Shown: positions 48,535-61,418, counted from the stretch's first letter. The stretch is DNA of 64,000 nucleotides from Theobroma cacao (GCF_000208745.1 NC_030850.1:11516640-11580639), one strand, 5' to 3'. The notes: a model not told the origin generated them from the letters alone. Numbers and translations are program-made.

Positions 48535-50089
48535 TGTTGTTGGATTTACCGCGCAAATGCACATATCATTAACAAGTAATATAATGAAAAGTAGAGTATC
48601 GTTCCCACAAGGAATTGCACCAAAATCTTTTGCTAAGTATTAAAATTAACACAACTTAATCTTATCTTAACAACTAATTTTTAAAACTACTGAAAACTAA
48701 AGCAACAAATACTAATAACAAGAATTGCAAATTAACAACATAAACTTAATCAAACAAAAGCCTAAAACCACAATATCCCCTCAACACTTCATTTTAATCT
48801 CTTTACTTTCTTTTTACTTACCAGACAGTTGAGTTGTTAACTTAGAGTTCTAATATATTTATAAGTCTCTTTCAATGTTCTTATAAAATTATCTCTTTTA
48901 ACCAATCTATTATATTCCTAAGCAAATTGCAATTAAGAAAGACTCATTAAGCTTAGACTCTAATTATGGCTACATATGACATGTAAGTGTATTCCTACCT
49001 TTCATGCAAATCAAATCAATCATCTCATGCAATTGATATTGGACATATGTTATTTCATCCAAGGCTTACACTGAAATTACTTTCCCAAGTTTCATTTAGT
49101 TACCCAATCTATCTAATTGGTGGCCAGTCAATCAGGCGCATTAAACACAAGATTGAAATAAAAACTTAAACACTTTCAATTATAAACAAGAAAAGTATTA
49201 AAAATTCAAATTACATGTTAGGTTTAATTGTAATTCTAGATAAGAAACTTAGTTCCTCATAACTACTAAAAACATTATCTAAAAAAGTTTAACCATCAAC
49301 ACAAAAGAAAGAAGTATAACAAGAACTAAAAAGGAAACGAAAACTAAGATTCGTTAGGTCTTCAATCTTTAATCTTCAAAAGTTTTTCCTAGTTTTCTTG
49401 CTTACTTGACGGCTCTTTTTCTTCAAAGAAAACCTATCTTACTTGTTGTTCTCAAGTGCACTGAAAGGGTCTTTAAATAGGGCTCAGAATCCTACACGAA
49501 ATAAAAGTCTGAATTTCATGAAACTTGGAAAATCGTGTTGGCACCACGACTCCACTCTCTCAAGATTGCAATGTTGAGATCTTCGACTTGGCCCATGCTT
49601 ACCTCTTTTCATGACGCCACGACACCCGTGCTTCCATGGCCACAGCGCCTAACATTTTGTCTTGCCTTCTCTACTCTGCTACACTACTTTGACTTCTGAC
49701 ACAATTTTATTCTTCTTTCGAGCTGAGATGGGCAAAGTGATAAACATGAAAGTTGTATCCTTATCTCTTAACTTTCCAATGGCTTAAGAATCACATCAAT
49801 TGGATTCTAGAATGAAAGTTATGTTCAAAATACTAGAATGTGTGCAAAAAAATCTTGAACCTTGCATGCACTTTTCTTTATCAATTGAAGCCCTTTTAAT
49901 TACACACCTATAAGAGTAACAAACTAACTTGTAACTAAACTTAAAGCAAATTATCATAAAATAACTTAAAACAACCTAAATTAAATGAACCCAACATGAT
50001 TTACTAAAATAATTAAAAATAAATAAAAATCCCCAATTCCTAAATTAGACCTTAAGAACTTTGCCTATGTAATGCTCAAAATGTGATCA
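48535..50089 (-). mobile_element. 5' LTR of the Athila-like element (minus strand)
   Basis: On the plus strand begins TGTTGTTGG at 48535, beside the PBS, and aligns from that base with the solo LTR at 43346 (shared gtagagt, aattaacacaa, cttatc..aac, a 'ccattgg..gg' region). The outer end is taken as 'gtgatCA' near 50089, by analogy with the solo LTR end. Length would be about 1555 bp against 1440 bp for the solo copy. The outer boundary is approximate. Confidence 0.7.
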
Positions 50090-50159
50090 AATAACTCTAT
50101 AACATAGATTTATACGATGCACACAAAGTATCCCCATTTATTTCAAAACTAAGGTAAGT

Positions 50160-51548
50160 TACTTTTAGTTTAAATTCGAGGACAAATTCTTCTTAAAGGG
50201 CAAAAATGTGGAACCCGTAGTTTTCGTTACTTGGATAAAATTAAATAGTTAACTTGGTGAGCTTAGGAATTTCAAGAACTAGCCAAAGAACCATAATTTC
50301 ATCCTTGAGAATTCACAACTAAAGGTCATGGAGGTTGTGGAAAGGAATTAGAATGGAATTAGGCTTGAAAAGAAACAATTTTTACAAGTCTAGACTTAAA
50401 AAGTCGACCCCAATGCATAGAAAGTTGACCTTGCAAAGTAAAAATAGTGGTCGACCTTAGGGCATAGAGGGTCTGTGAAGTAAAAATGAGAGATGTGTAA
50501 ACATTCTGGTCTAGGCTCGACCCCAGATCTTATGTAGTCAACCCCAGAGTGCCCAAACAACCTTAAATGGGCTTAAAGCCTTGAAAACCTGAAACTCATT
50601 CTTTTATTTTATTTCATTTCTTTTTGTTCTTCCACCCATTTTCTCTCAAATTTCATACCTTTCAAAATCTTTAAACTCCATTATCAAGCCCTAGATTCTA
50701 AGTGCTAAAGGTAAGGATTTTCACTCCCAAAACTTGGTTTTTCTTATTTTTATCTTCTTTCTCTAAAAGAGAGAAATTTTTTCCAAGTTTTCAAGATTTG
50801 GATAGATCCCTCCACTAAAAGCTCACCAAAGAGGAAAAATAGGTACAGTAAGTTGTTTTCTTAATGGGTGTGAAGTTTGGATGAAAGATTGATGAAATTT
50901 ATTGGAAATAAGTGAAGACTAAATAGAGATAGAAATGGGTATTCAATATATTATTAAATTTTCTTGAGTTTTTGAAAATATTGATGATTGAACATCATTT
51001 TTAGGTACTGTATGAGTAGTATGAGTTTTTGAAGAAGTCGAGCTTTCAATGAACGGTGTTAAAAGGAAAAAGACACATTTTAAGAGGTGGGTAGGTACAA
51101 CGTTTTTAATTATTTTGATATAACTAAGCATGCCTATTCTACAACTTCACATAAAGACGTATTTTGATGAACTTTGTGATGTGCGCAATGGTTTCAACCT
51201 TGTTTATGAAATCCAAGTATACTATGTAAATATGTTATTACATTTTTTAGTTTTGAGCAAGTGGAACATGCCTTTCAAATGTTTGATGCTTCAAAATTGA
51301 TATTTGTCTATGGTTAATTAGATGATTGATGATTTGAAAATTTGGAATGAAAAATAATGATTAGTTTTGCGTAAACCCTAGCATCGAGACAATTTGTCTT
51401 TTAGATTGATGACTTGACTTAGTTTTTGTTTTGATCTTTCATTTGTTTCGAACTCCTTAGATTGATGATTAAATTCATCACTTGTTTGGAAATGACTTTG
51501 GAGACTTTGACTTTGTTTTGTTTCGAACCTTTTGATCTGGGATGGTGG
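50160..51548 (+). mobile_element. Gypsy 3' end, polypurine tract and 3' LTR
   Basis: 'aattcgaggacaaattcttc' followed by 'ttaaagggcaaaaa' and TGTGGAACCCG (LTR start near 50207) is the standard junction of Tekay/Del-type gypsy elements, where the pol C-terminus is followed by a purine tract and an LTR beginning TGTGA(C/T)ACCC. The LTR runs through GTCGACC-rich text (50370-50540) and decays into unassigned AT-rich DNA before 51548; its 3' end was not found. This is probably the right half of the gypsy element whose RT lies at 45980-46894, with the Athila-like element in between. Confidence 0.55.
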
Positions 51549-51990
51549 ATGGATCCACCTGTTGGCTCCATTAGTTTTTGATGATAATAAAACATTCCCA
51601 TTTCATTTGTGTCTAACATTTTTACCTAAGTGTGCAGAACAAAAAGTCATATGGAAATAATGAATCAACCCTTCAAATATGTATATCAAAAACCATAAAA
51701 AATAAAAGAAAAATGGTTAATCAACAAGAAAAAAGATCTTTGACTGAATAATGAAAAATGTTGGTTGACTAAAGTTTAAATTGGAGAATGGCGAGCTAAA
51801 GAATATTAAGATATAGAACCAACTTAGTCGACCAAGAAATGGGTTAGTCGACTAAGTGCACACTGCCAGAACTGTTAGAGACAGGGAGCAGAAAACAGAG
51901 ATGATTTAGTCGACTAAGATATTAGTTAGTTGACTAAGAGCATTCTACCTGCAAGTTTGAAATCTGCACTAAAAGAATGCACCGATGGTT
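51549..51990 (+). mobile_element. Fragment of a copia (SIRE-like) LTR
   Basis: Begins TGTTGGCTCCATTAG, with 'gatgataataaaaca' shortly after and 'taagtgtgcagaacaaaa', the usual opening of SIRE/Tork LTRs. It contains four gtcgac/gtcgac-like palindromes between 51824 and 51945. The right side is lost in the next, reversed LTR. No polypurine tract precedes it. Confidence 0.5.
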
Positions 51991-52484
51991 ATACGTTAGA
52001 CTGATCGCTATCTGCAAAAAGGGAAAATAAGAGGGGTGTGAGTCTCATAGACTTAGTGATAATCATCGACCCTGTGAGTAGGCAAAGAGGGGAAACAACA
52101 TAAAGGTGGAATGTTTATAAACTCAAGAGTACGAGTAGAAAATACATTCCATAGAAATGAAAGATTTTGTTTTATACCTTGCAATTCTTAAAAATAATAA
52201 TCCCCAAATAAACATGTATGAAAATAGTTGTATGTAGGATACTAAAAAAAAATCTTTCAACCTCGACATCCAGCCATCATTAAATTCAATAACAAGTGAG
52301 AAATGAAAATTCTGAAATATAAAAAGGCGAATTAATTGATCACCAATGAATAGGTAAATTTCGCTTGCCATTAAATAAATAAAAATTTTTAAATATTAAT
52401 GTCATGCATAGTGAAATAAGAAATCTACAAATGAGCATCATACTCGGGTAGGTTTAATGTAGCCCGTAGGCTTACTATCTCAGA

Positions 52485-52675
52485 CATCATCACCTACTCG
52501 TGGGAACTGTCCATGCCACCATATAAATTGGGGCTTCAAGTCCCCTTTTTACCTACTCGTAGGAACTACCCACGTCACCAAATATAAATCGGGGCTTTAG
52601 GTCCCCTTTTGCCTACTCTTGGGAACTACCCACACCACCATATGAATCGGGGCTTCAAGTCCCCCTTTAAAATCA
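52485..52675. repeat. Three tandem units of about 66 bp
   Basis: Each unit has 'cctactcgtgggaactgtcc' (with variants), 'caccatataaat', 'cggggct' and 'aagtcccctttt'. Units begin near 52490, 52551 and 52612. The same reversed words occur in LTR-type DNA of other gypsy families (from general knowledge). No CRISPR character: the units are contiguous. Confidence 0.8.
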
Positions 52676-52779
52676 AATATAAAAAATCATTGTAATTTGA
52701 AGCATTTGCAAATCATAATAGTTTGTAAATAATATAATCATAAATCAATGTTGTGCTTATTTTATCTCAAAGCATGGTA

Positions 52780-55704
52780 TGTCAAGCCTGACTCTATAAA
52801 ATACTTGCCATGTCATTCATGTGATTGACAATATGCTTGCATACTAGGAAAGCCCTGAAAAATCGTAAAAAAGTCGATAGTGTACCTAGTGGTGCAACTA
52901 AGTTGAATTAAGCCTCGAACTAGATCAAAGAGAGATTTTAAGATGAAATTAAAAATTTTAAAGTCCTAGAATGACTTAAAAAGGTGATTCGGAGTTCAAG
53001 GACCGATTTGGAGTCAAATTGGAATTTTCATGATCTAGGGGCAAAATGGTCATTTTACCACCTGAGGTTAAGATGTGAGTGTTGGATGAAATTTTTGACT
53101 AAGATTGATCATTTGGAGTATAATTTGAGTTTGAGAAGTGAAGAATTTTAATTTCGGTGTTTTCCCGAGCATAAGGGTAAAATAGTCATTTTGCCACCCC
53201 AAGGGCAAAATTATAATTTTACACCACCCAACACTTGTCCAGCATATGGATTTTACCCAATATTATCATTGATAATTGAAAAAATTTAAGTGGTGGAGAG
53301 AGATTGCTTAATGGGTAAGTATGACACATGGACCAATGGAATTGTGACATGTGTCAAGTTTATATCCATTTATTTTTTAGCTTTAAATTAACATAAAATC
53401 AGCCTATTTCTCATTCATATGGCCGGCCAAAACAAGAACCAAAGAAGAACAAAGGAAGAAAAGAAAGAACAAGAACCCTTGGTGGAAAAATTCAAAGAAA
53501 AAGTGTGAAAAATCAAGAAAAACAAGTGAAAAATGTAGGATTTCTCAATTTAAACTTGAAATCTATTTTCCTTAAGCATCTCTCCTTATTTTCCATGGTT
53601 AAATTTCATGTTTTCATGGTGAATTCATGGTTGGCCGAATAGGTATGGAGAGAGAATGATGTTGGATTGATTTGATTTCAAGTTATGTTAGTGTTTTTAG
53701 TTAGTTTACCATGTCTAGAAGCAAAACAACAAGAAAAGAATTCATTTTTCCCATCACCCATCAATGGCCAAACCTACCTTGTATTGAGTGAGGATGAATT
53801 TGATTTTTATTTTAGGAGAATTGGTTAGAAAATGATGAATTATGGTGTGGAAAAGTAGTAGGAAAAATCACATTGTTAATGCACCATTATTGACCAAAAA
53901 TTCTAAGAAGAAAAGTGAAGATGGTTTTGCCAAATTTTAGGTTATTTGACTTATGTTTGGTGAATTAAGGTATTGGAAAAGAAATGGAGCAATTTGGAGC
54001 TAAATTGGATGCATTGGCCAATTAATCGAGTGATAAGACGAATTAGGCCAATATCGGGTTTAGATGGTTACCCGTGCATTTTGCATTCCATATCTTGCAT
54101 TAAAAGTCTAAATTAGTTTAATTTTGATTTAGTACCAATGTAGTAAGTTTCTCAATTTTGCATCATGTCTAGGTGGTGAATCCTCCGCTAAGGGCAAAGA
54201 AATTGTACCAGAGGATCGGTAGTCAGAGTACTCTAGAAATTCAACTCTCGAAATATTGAGTAACCTTATCATCATTTTAATTATCTAAAGTGGTCTTTTT
54301 ATCCCATTTTGTGAATTTTATGGAAAATGAGTTTAAATGGTTAATTTTTAGATTTTATAAACAATATGTGTTTAAATGAAAAGATTCTATAAATTGTCTT
54401 GAAATTGAATGATGGCTTTGAAAATAGAGTAACTGGAGACCACTTGATGTGTTGTAATTTATGGTTCTAATTTATGGCTTATGATAATGTGTTGGCATGA
54501 CTGGTTGGAATTATGGTTTGTGAACTGTATGAATTGTTTTGTTTTACATTTACAGGCTGGGTAGTATAATATTAGTCATGTCATGCTGTCAAAATTTTAT
54601 TGTATGGTGGGTTTAGCTTGCTGCAGTGGGCGGGTTCTGTGGACTAGCCTATTAGAGGGGCACAGAATTCGGTTATATATGTACCTCAGATGGAAAGGCG
54701 CGTAGGGTATCTCCTGAGGTATGGTCAGAGTTCACATCACGCCAAACCACCTCGTGATGTTGAACTCCACTAACGTCAAGGAACGACTGTGTTTTTCAAA
54801 TAAAAAAATTATGTTTATGTGTATACGAAATTTTTAACAGCCTTGACGGACTCGGTTAAATACCTCGGCCAAGGTATTCCCGAGAATGATTTTGGCAAGA
54901 GCCAAGCTTTTAAGATACTCATAAGCCATGTTGACTATTTAAATGAAATGAATGTTTATGTTATGAAATACATATTTAGATGAAATATTTTAATCGTCTC
55001 TTTTTACTCGACTTTAGATATTTTGAATGATGTTTGTTTACTCACTGGGATTTTATAATCTCACCACCCTCTTTTCCACCCATTTCAGGCTCAGTATAGG
55101 TCGTAGATAGTTGATATCGTCGAAGGTTACAGTTAGTTTTACTTCCTCAAAAAATGTAGGTTTGCAGCCTTCGTTTATTTTTGTCATTTGGGGGTCCACA
55201 TGTCACTGTAAATTAAATTACATACTCTAGTTATTTGTACTACTGTATGTAGAAATTTATTTTGCTTTTACGCTGTAAAAAAAAATTATTTACGCAGTGT
55301 TCTAAAAATATTGTTTATAAGAAAATAGAATATTTTATTTAATATTTTTATTTTATTCCAACAATCATAATTTTACTTTAAACGAATGTTTTAGACATCT
55401 AAATTTATTTTTGATTTTGAAATATGTGTTCTGCACTTATACACTACATTATTAGTTGGTATCGAAATTTTGAGGAAAATTACCAAAATACCCTAGTGAG
55501 ACGAAAATTATTTTTTTATTGTTTTAAGTTGAAAATAGTTTAAAATCTTTTAGAACGTGATATTTGGCAATGATTACTCACAGGGGAAAATGAGAAATTG
55601 ATATTGAAGCCTTGCGGGGTTCCAGTTGGTATTTCGGGTGATGAGTGTCTATCGAGACACCACGGCAGTTGTCACGGGTTCGAGGGGAGTATCGGGTCGT
55701 GACA
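52780..55704 (+). mobile_element. Solo gypsy-type LTR (2925 bp), TSD TGGTA
   Basis: Starts TGTCAAGCCTG and ends gggtcgtgaca, with a perfect 5-bp duplication TGGTA at 52775-52779 and 55705-55709. Internal text is typical of long gypsy LTRs ('ggggcaaaatggtcatttta', 'gggtaaaatagtcattttgcc', a long untranslated middle, 'ccttgacggactcggttaaa', and a final region with 'tctatcgagacac' and 'cacgggttcgagg'). The end, gtgaca, is shared in form with the LTRs at 1-1128 and 58152-60708. No internal element sequence lies on either side, so it is a recombined solo LTR. Confidence 0.88.
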
Positions 55705-56089
55705 TGGTATTTTACCAAATCAGCTTGTCACGTGAAATAAATAATTTATCGAGTTTTATGAACCAATACAAAGGCCATTGGTCCAAACATCACACAAACT
55801 TGCAAGGTACGATTTTTGAAGTGAAAGCTAGTCAAAGGTTTGTTTCTCTATATTTAAAAACATGTAGATATATATATTTATATATTTTAAAGAAAAGCGG
55901 ATATAAAATCCTTGTCACAAGCACAAATAACCTAAGTCTTTCTACCAACTCATGCTGTCCACAATTTCGTCAATTATCAAATGTCACCTATATAATATAT
56001 TATAAAGAAATAATTTTAAAATCTAGCACCCACTCACCTCACAATATCGGGATGCTACTTTGTTATTATTTCGCGCGTGTACTTAACTA

Positions 56090-56760
56090 TTCTCTCTTCC
56101 TTTTCGTTTTTCTTCTTCTTCTTTTTTCTTTTTATGCCGCTACTCCTTCTCTTCTTCTTCTTCTTTTTCTTTTTCTTTTTCTTTTTTCTTCCCCCTCGTC
56201 GCCGTGCTCCCTCTTTCTTTCTCTTCTTTCTTCCCTTTCTTTCTTCTCCCTCGTCGCCGTGCTCCCTCTCTCATTTTCTTCTCTTTTCTTTCTTTTTTTT
56301 TTGCTTTGCCGTGCTCTTTCTTTCTCTCTCTCTCTCTCTCTCATTTCTTATTCTCTTTCTCTTTTTTTTCTCTATCTCTTTCCTTTTTCTGCTATGCCGT
56401 GCTCTTTCTCTCTCATTTCTTCTTCTCTTTCTCTTTCCTTTTTCTGCTCTGTCGTGCTCTTTCTCTCTCATTTCTTCTTCTCTTTCTCTTTCCTTTTTCT
56501 GCTCTGTCGTGCTCTTTCTCTTCTTTCTTCTTCTCTTTCTTTTTTCTTCTTTTTCCCTCTCTCCTTTCTCTCCCTCGAGCCCCCCACTCTCTTCCTTATA
56601 TTTCCTATTCTCTTTCATTTTCTCTTTGTCCCTTGTCTTTTCTCCTTTTTTTTTGGCAGCATTAATTTTTCTTCTTCTCTCTCATTTCTTTTTTCTCCAT
56701 TTTGGCCGACCCCTCTTTTTCTTCTTCTCTCTTCTTCTTTCTTTTCTCCTCTTTTGTCTC
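56090..56760. repeat. Pyrimidine-rich tract with 55-bp tandem units and (CT)n
   Basis: Nearly all C/T on the plus strand. Units of 55 bp containing 'gctctgtcgtgctctttctc' start at 56391, 56446 and 56501, and earlier shorter copies carry 'gccgtgctc'. A (CT)n microsatellite is at about 56323-56342. Long open frames across it on both strands are low-complexity artefacts. It is part of the reversed LTR (5' untranslated-type GA-rich region in LTR sense). Confidence 0.85.
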
Positions 56761-58151
56761 TTATGAGTGGGGCATCACAATAATGATCAATATAGCAATG
56801 ATAGAGATACCAATTAGGAAGAGTACAAGACTTAACCACATTCTCAAGTACTTAAATGCTTATCATGTTGATTTTCTATCACATTCAAATACTGTCATTG
56901 CACACCGAATATCCAAGCATTTATCTAATAATCAACTTTCATGTGCACACAAAACATTCACCATTGCATTACGAAAAACACATGAACCAAGCACTTATCA
57001 TCAAGTAGTTAACTATTCTCATTGGAGAGATGTAATGGTAGTTGAACTGAAAGCATTGTAGGATAATGGTACATGGAGCATAATACCTTGACCTTTAAAT
57101 TCTCATGTCATAAGGTGCAAATAGGTCTACAAGGTGAAACTGGATGAGAATGGAAATGTAAATAGGTATAAAGCATGATTAGTTGCCAAGGATACAATTA
57201 AATTGTAGGGTTTGACTACCAGGAAACTTTTAGTCCGCTTGCTAATCAAACAATTGTTAAAGTGTTCTTTACCGTAGCAACAACATGTAACTGGTCATTA
57301 TGACAACTTGATGTGAACAATGCATTCCTAAATGGTGATTTGGAAGAAGAAGTTTACATGGAGATTCCACGAGGGTATTCCATCCAAGGGAGTATCCTAA
57401 GGGATCCAACTTAGCTTATAAATTACACAAATCTCTGTATGGGCTCGAGTAAACATCCAAACCATGGAATGCCAAGTTTACTTTATCAATTTAGAATATG
57501 GTTTTCATTAATCACCAACAGATCACTTTCTTTCACCATGAGGACAAATAATAGAGATTTTATCGCTTTACTACTTTATGTAGATAACATATCGATTGGT
57601 AGTACATCTATTTAAGCAACAATGGAAGTGGCACAATTTTATAAGTTCACAATTCAAACCGAAAAACCTTGGAATACTTAAGTATTTCTTAGGGCTAGAG
57701 ATTGCTAAATCATTTGAAAGTATTTCTATATGCCAGAGGAAATATACGCCAGATCTCTTAAAAGAACATGGACTATTAAGAACTAAACCAGTTTCTACCC
57801 TTATTGATTACAAGCACAAGTTGCATAAGGTTCAAAGTGAAGATGAATTAGTTAATCTCGTAACTTACAGATAATTATTTGGAAAACTACTTTATTTAAC
57901 TTTTAGTAAGCCGGATATATCCTATATAATTCAGGTATTGTCCCAATTCATGGATAAACCTGGTCTTCAACATTTTACAGTAGCTCATAAGGTATTTAAG
58001 TATCTGAAAGAGGCATCAAGACAAGGGATTTTAATGAAATCTATATCAAACTTGAGATTATCATCTTATTGTGACAATGATTAGGTAGGTTGTTTTGATT
58101 CTCGAAGGTCAATCACTAGCTTTAGCATTTTAATCGGAGACTCACTTATAA

Positions 58152-59491
58152 TGTGACACCTAGTACCCTCGTATTGTGAAACCTCAACCTTCATAGACTA
58201 GTAACTAGAAGTAGACGATATTACACGAACCAAGGGTAGTTTTTTAATGTTATTACAGTCTAAGTAAGCCTACGGAATAAATGAATGATGGTAAAATAAA
58301 TGAAGAAGATAGAAACATTGATAATTTCCATAGTAGGGGCAAAATGGTCATTTTACGTCTTGGGTCTAAATTTTTAGGTTTTTGTGAACTTGAGTATTTT
58401 TAGACTATTATGGACTTTGTCTCAGTGTCAAAGAGTAAAAAGGTTGCACAAAGGATGGGAAGAAGACAAAGTGACCTTGTTAAGGGTATTTTGGTAATTT
58501 ACATGAGGAATTGGATAAACTTTAAATATAAATATCTAAGTTCCAGCAACTTCTAGTAGCTTCTTCTTCCATCCATCTCTTCTCTCCATTTCACGTTTTC
58601 TTCACCCTCCATGGGAAAAAAACCTTGAATCCTCCATAAATCTCTCATAGAAAGTCCAAGTTTCATGCTTTTGCCCACTCCTTCATAGGGTTTTTCATGC
58701 TCTTTCACTTTTGCACCTCAACAGCCTTCAAAAGTCTTTCTTTAGTACATTCACTCACTAGCTGGACATGTAGAGAGAGAGAGTGATTTCCTTTATTAGT
58801 TTAAAGAATTTTGAAAGAGAATTCAACTACAAAGACCATCAAGGTGAGTATGAGTTAGGGTTAATCTCTTTAGTTGTTGATAATGTCTAGTAATTAGATT
58901 TGTAAGTGTTTTATTGTTGAGGTTGTTTATTCATTTTTAGTGTGACTAGAGTAATGCAAATAATAGCCATTTAGTAGTAGTTGGAAGTTAGTTAAGGATG
59001 ACTAGTAGAACTTGATTTAGGAAATAGCTTTTGAAATGGTATTAATGCCAAGTTGGGTTGATGGCGATGTTGTTGTGTGTGATAGGTTCCAACGAAACAC
59101 CACACCTCCATTCGGAACATTAATCAAAGTTAGAGCCCACCAAAACATCAACAAAAACTAGTGAGTGAACTTGTATTTCAAAATGTTTTGAAAAGTGTCC
59201 ACATGTTTAAATAAATCATTTGAAAATGTCATTTGTTTTTATTTTAAAAATATACTTGGGGAACAAGCCCTTGATGAAATGTTTTTATCTAGTGAAATGT
59301 GCAATATGAATAGTTCATGCGTTATCACATTATATTGATATGTGTATTATGCTTTGGATACTCCTTTTGTGTGATAATGATGACTCAACTATGTGCAGTG
59401 TGGGAGTGCACATGAGCTTATGATGACCTAGCTATGTGCGAGTGGGGAGTGCACATGAGCTGAGTGTGGAAGGATGGTATGCATGATGATG

Positions 59492-59528
<37 letters not shown>

Positions 59529-60708
59529 GTTATAGAAAGTTTATGAAAATAGTTGTGATTATTTTGTATGTTGGCATTGTTAATTGCTCCCAAATTGCTT
59601 TTCATTTCAGCAAGAAAATGGCTTTTTGATGTAACAAGACCCCTTTTAACTAAGTTGCTCTATTTCTCGTTGCAGTGAGATTCATTTTCGCTGCAGTGAG
59701 AAACTCTCAGGTTTGGGGGGTTACACTGGCCTGGTTCTCGCTGCAGCAAGAAATTTGCTGAAGCTTCTCACTGTGGCGAGATTTATTATCGCTGCAGCAA
59801 AAAACTCTCGGGTGGTTATAAGATTCTGGTACAGTGCTTTCACTTCAACAATGATTTTGACCACTTTCCGATCAGAACTGGGCAAAGTGGTAAACATAAA
59901 TGTTGTAGCCCAACCTCTTAGCTTTCTAATGACTAAAAATCATGTCAATTGGACTTTTGTAGTGGAAGTTATGCTTGAAAAATCAAAGCATATGCAAACC
60001 AAGACTACCTCTTCACTGCAGCGAGAAAAACCTTTGTTTGCTTGTCTTGCTTGGTCATTGCTAAAATTTTCATTCTATTCAACTTCATGGCTTATCATGG
60101 ATCTTGTAATAGTAAGGAATTAAACATTCAAATTTTGAGATGAGGGGTTTTAACCAAAACTTAGACTAAATTGCATGGTTTTATCGTAAGTGCATCATGT
60201 TTTCTAAAGCATTCCTTATCGTTGCTTGTTCCCTTCTTATGTTCACTTACTGAGTTTATGCTCAATCTTTTAAATTGCATGTTTTCAGATCCATAGCTAG
60301 TTGGGACTGAGATTAAGGAAACCACTCGTATTCACCCCTTGGTAGGTATATGGCATTCGGTAGCTGTGCCCTCACCCAAGTCACTTCGCTGGTCATCAAG
60401 AATTTTACATGTGGATTTACACTTGATGTAAATCGCTAAGATTTAGGCTACAAACAATAGATGTATATGTGATATGATGATGCCATTATGAGATGGCAAT
60501 GAATGACAGTATTTTGGATTAGTACAAATATAAATATTTGGTTGTCTTATTTGTTATCGAAATACGTATAGTTGAGAATAAAGATTTGTGGTTAGAAATG
60601 ATGGTGGGAATGATGAAATAGAATTTCATAAATAGGCTTACTTAGGCTTAGTGGGTTGTGCCCTTTCGGCCCTTGCACCGATCATGGCCCTAAAGTTGGG
60701 CTGTGACA
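58152..60708 (+). mobile_element. Solo gypsy-type LTR (2557 bp) inside copia RNase H
   Basis: Starts TGTGACACCTAG and ends 'gggctgtgaca'. Flanks are TATAA (58147-58151) and CATAA (60709-60713), a 5-bp duplication with one mismatch. Deleting the LTR and one duplicate restores the copia frame across the ISWK region of RNase H (the Trp codon now reads TGA). The LTR contains a diminished copy of the 42-bp repeats (59376-59460), a (TA)n run (59495-59525) and six ctgcag palindrome motifs (59660-60030). Its 3' half is homologous to 1-1128. Confidence 0.88.
59495..59525 (+). repeat. (TA)n microsatellite in the solo LTR
   Basis: About 14 uninterrupted ta units after 'gatgtatgtg', placed just downstream of the 42-bp repeat remnants. 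Confidence 0.93.
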
Positions 60709-61085
60709 CATAAGTTGAAAACTGAAGAAGCAATCATGGTAGCCAAAGCTTAGCTAAAGCAAAATATCACTTAAAGGCCTCAACATGTTGTGAAATCATA
60801 TGATTAAAGCATTTACTGTTAGACTTTGGAGTTAATCATGAGGGTGCAATAGTGCTTTATTTTGATAGCCAATTGGCAATTCACATCAATAAAAATCCAG
60901 TCTTCCATGAGATGGATTGCCACTTCATTATAGAGAAGGTATTAGCAGGGATAATTAAACCGGTGCATATTTCAACTAATCTCCAATTAACTAACATCTT
61001 CGCCAAAGCTTTACAACCAAGACAGTTTCACAATTTGTTAAGCAAGATGAATGTTCACAATATTCAAACTTCCTCTTGAAGGGGA

Positions 61086-61418
61086 GTATTAGATAGATTG
61101 AAGTTAAATAAACCCAAGTTCTATGCGAATGATTGTGCACCGAATGATTGTGCACCAAATTGATAAGCATCAGGTTGAAGAAGAAAAAGGCAGACTTGGG
61201 AAGAAAAGTGGACCAAACTTACGGTTTCAATAAAGTCAAGAAGAGTGCATTGAATGTAGCGTTTCAACGTAGCCAAGAAGAAATGGCTTAATAAAATGCA
61301 ATGCACCGTTTTGTCATTAATAGTTGCTTTTAAAATTCTGTTGAGTTTGTTGAGACGTAATTAAAGCTTTACTTTTTAACAAAGAGCCCTAATTCATTGT
61401 GAAATCTCAGTCACAATC
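61086..61418 (+). mobile_element. Copia 3' LTR remnant
   Basis: Follows the purine tract of the copia element with 'attagatagattgaagtt' and continues as short-word DNA with a direct repeat 'cgaatgattgtgcaccgaat'/'gattgtgcaccaaat' at 61126-61161. It reaches the UGT pseudogene without a clean CA end. I could not find the matching 5' LTR. Confidence 0.45.

Larger units (their letters stand above)
51991..56779 (-). mobile_element. Reverse-oriented gypsy-type LTR, split by a solo LTR
   Basis: The right end, reverse-complemented, starts TGTGATGCCCCAC at 56779, a typical gypsy LTR start, and is followed by copia pol on the outside. The segments 51991-52779 and 55710-56779 form the flanks of the inserted solo LTR (52780-55704, TSD TGGTA). 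The left limit is not sharp. Contents are a 66-bp tandem array at 52485-52675 and a long pyrimidine-rich stretch at 56090-56760 with 55-bp tandem units. Confidence 0.5.
56780..61085 (+). pseudogene. Copia pol remnant (RT and RNase H), split by a solo LTR
   Basis: 56780-58151 gives integrase-RT linker and RT pieces with many stops and shifts: 'HWRDVMVVELKAL', 'KVKLDENGN', 'FKPKNLGILKYFLGLEIAKS', 'YTPDLLKEHGLL', 'FSKPDISYIIQVLSQFM', 'RRSITSFSILIGD'. The RNase H domain is interrupted at about 58151 and resumes at 60714, continuing to 'TNIFAKALQPRQFHNLL' (61030) and the end of pol. The open piece 60852-61079 covers the C-terminus. Catalytic 'YVDD'-type RT sequence is degraded. A purine tract (gaaggggagta) lies at 61077-61088 before the LTR-type start 'ttagatagattg'. 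The element is dead. Confidence 0.87.

Noticed and set aside
55626..56783. 385-codon open frame on the plus strand
   Set aside because: Its bulk is Phe/Ser/Leu low complexity from the pyrimidine-rich repeat tract, and the first part is LTR end sequence. Overlapping frames on both strands are also open, as expected for such composition.
59713..60123. 136-codon plus-strand frame
   Set aside because: Lies wholly inside the solo LTR at 58152-60708 and covers the palindrome cluster; no domain.
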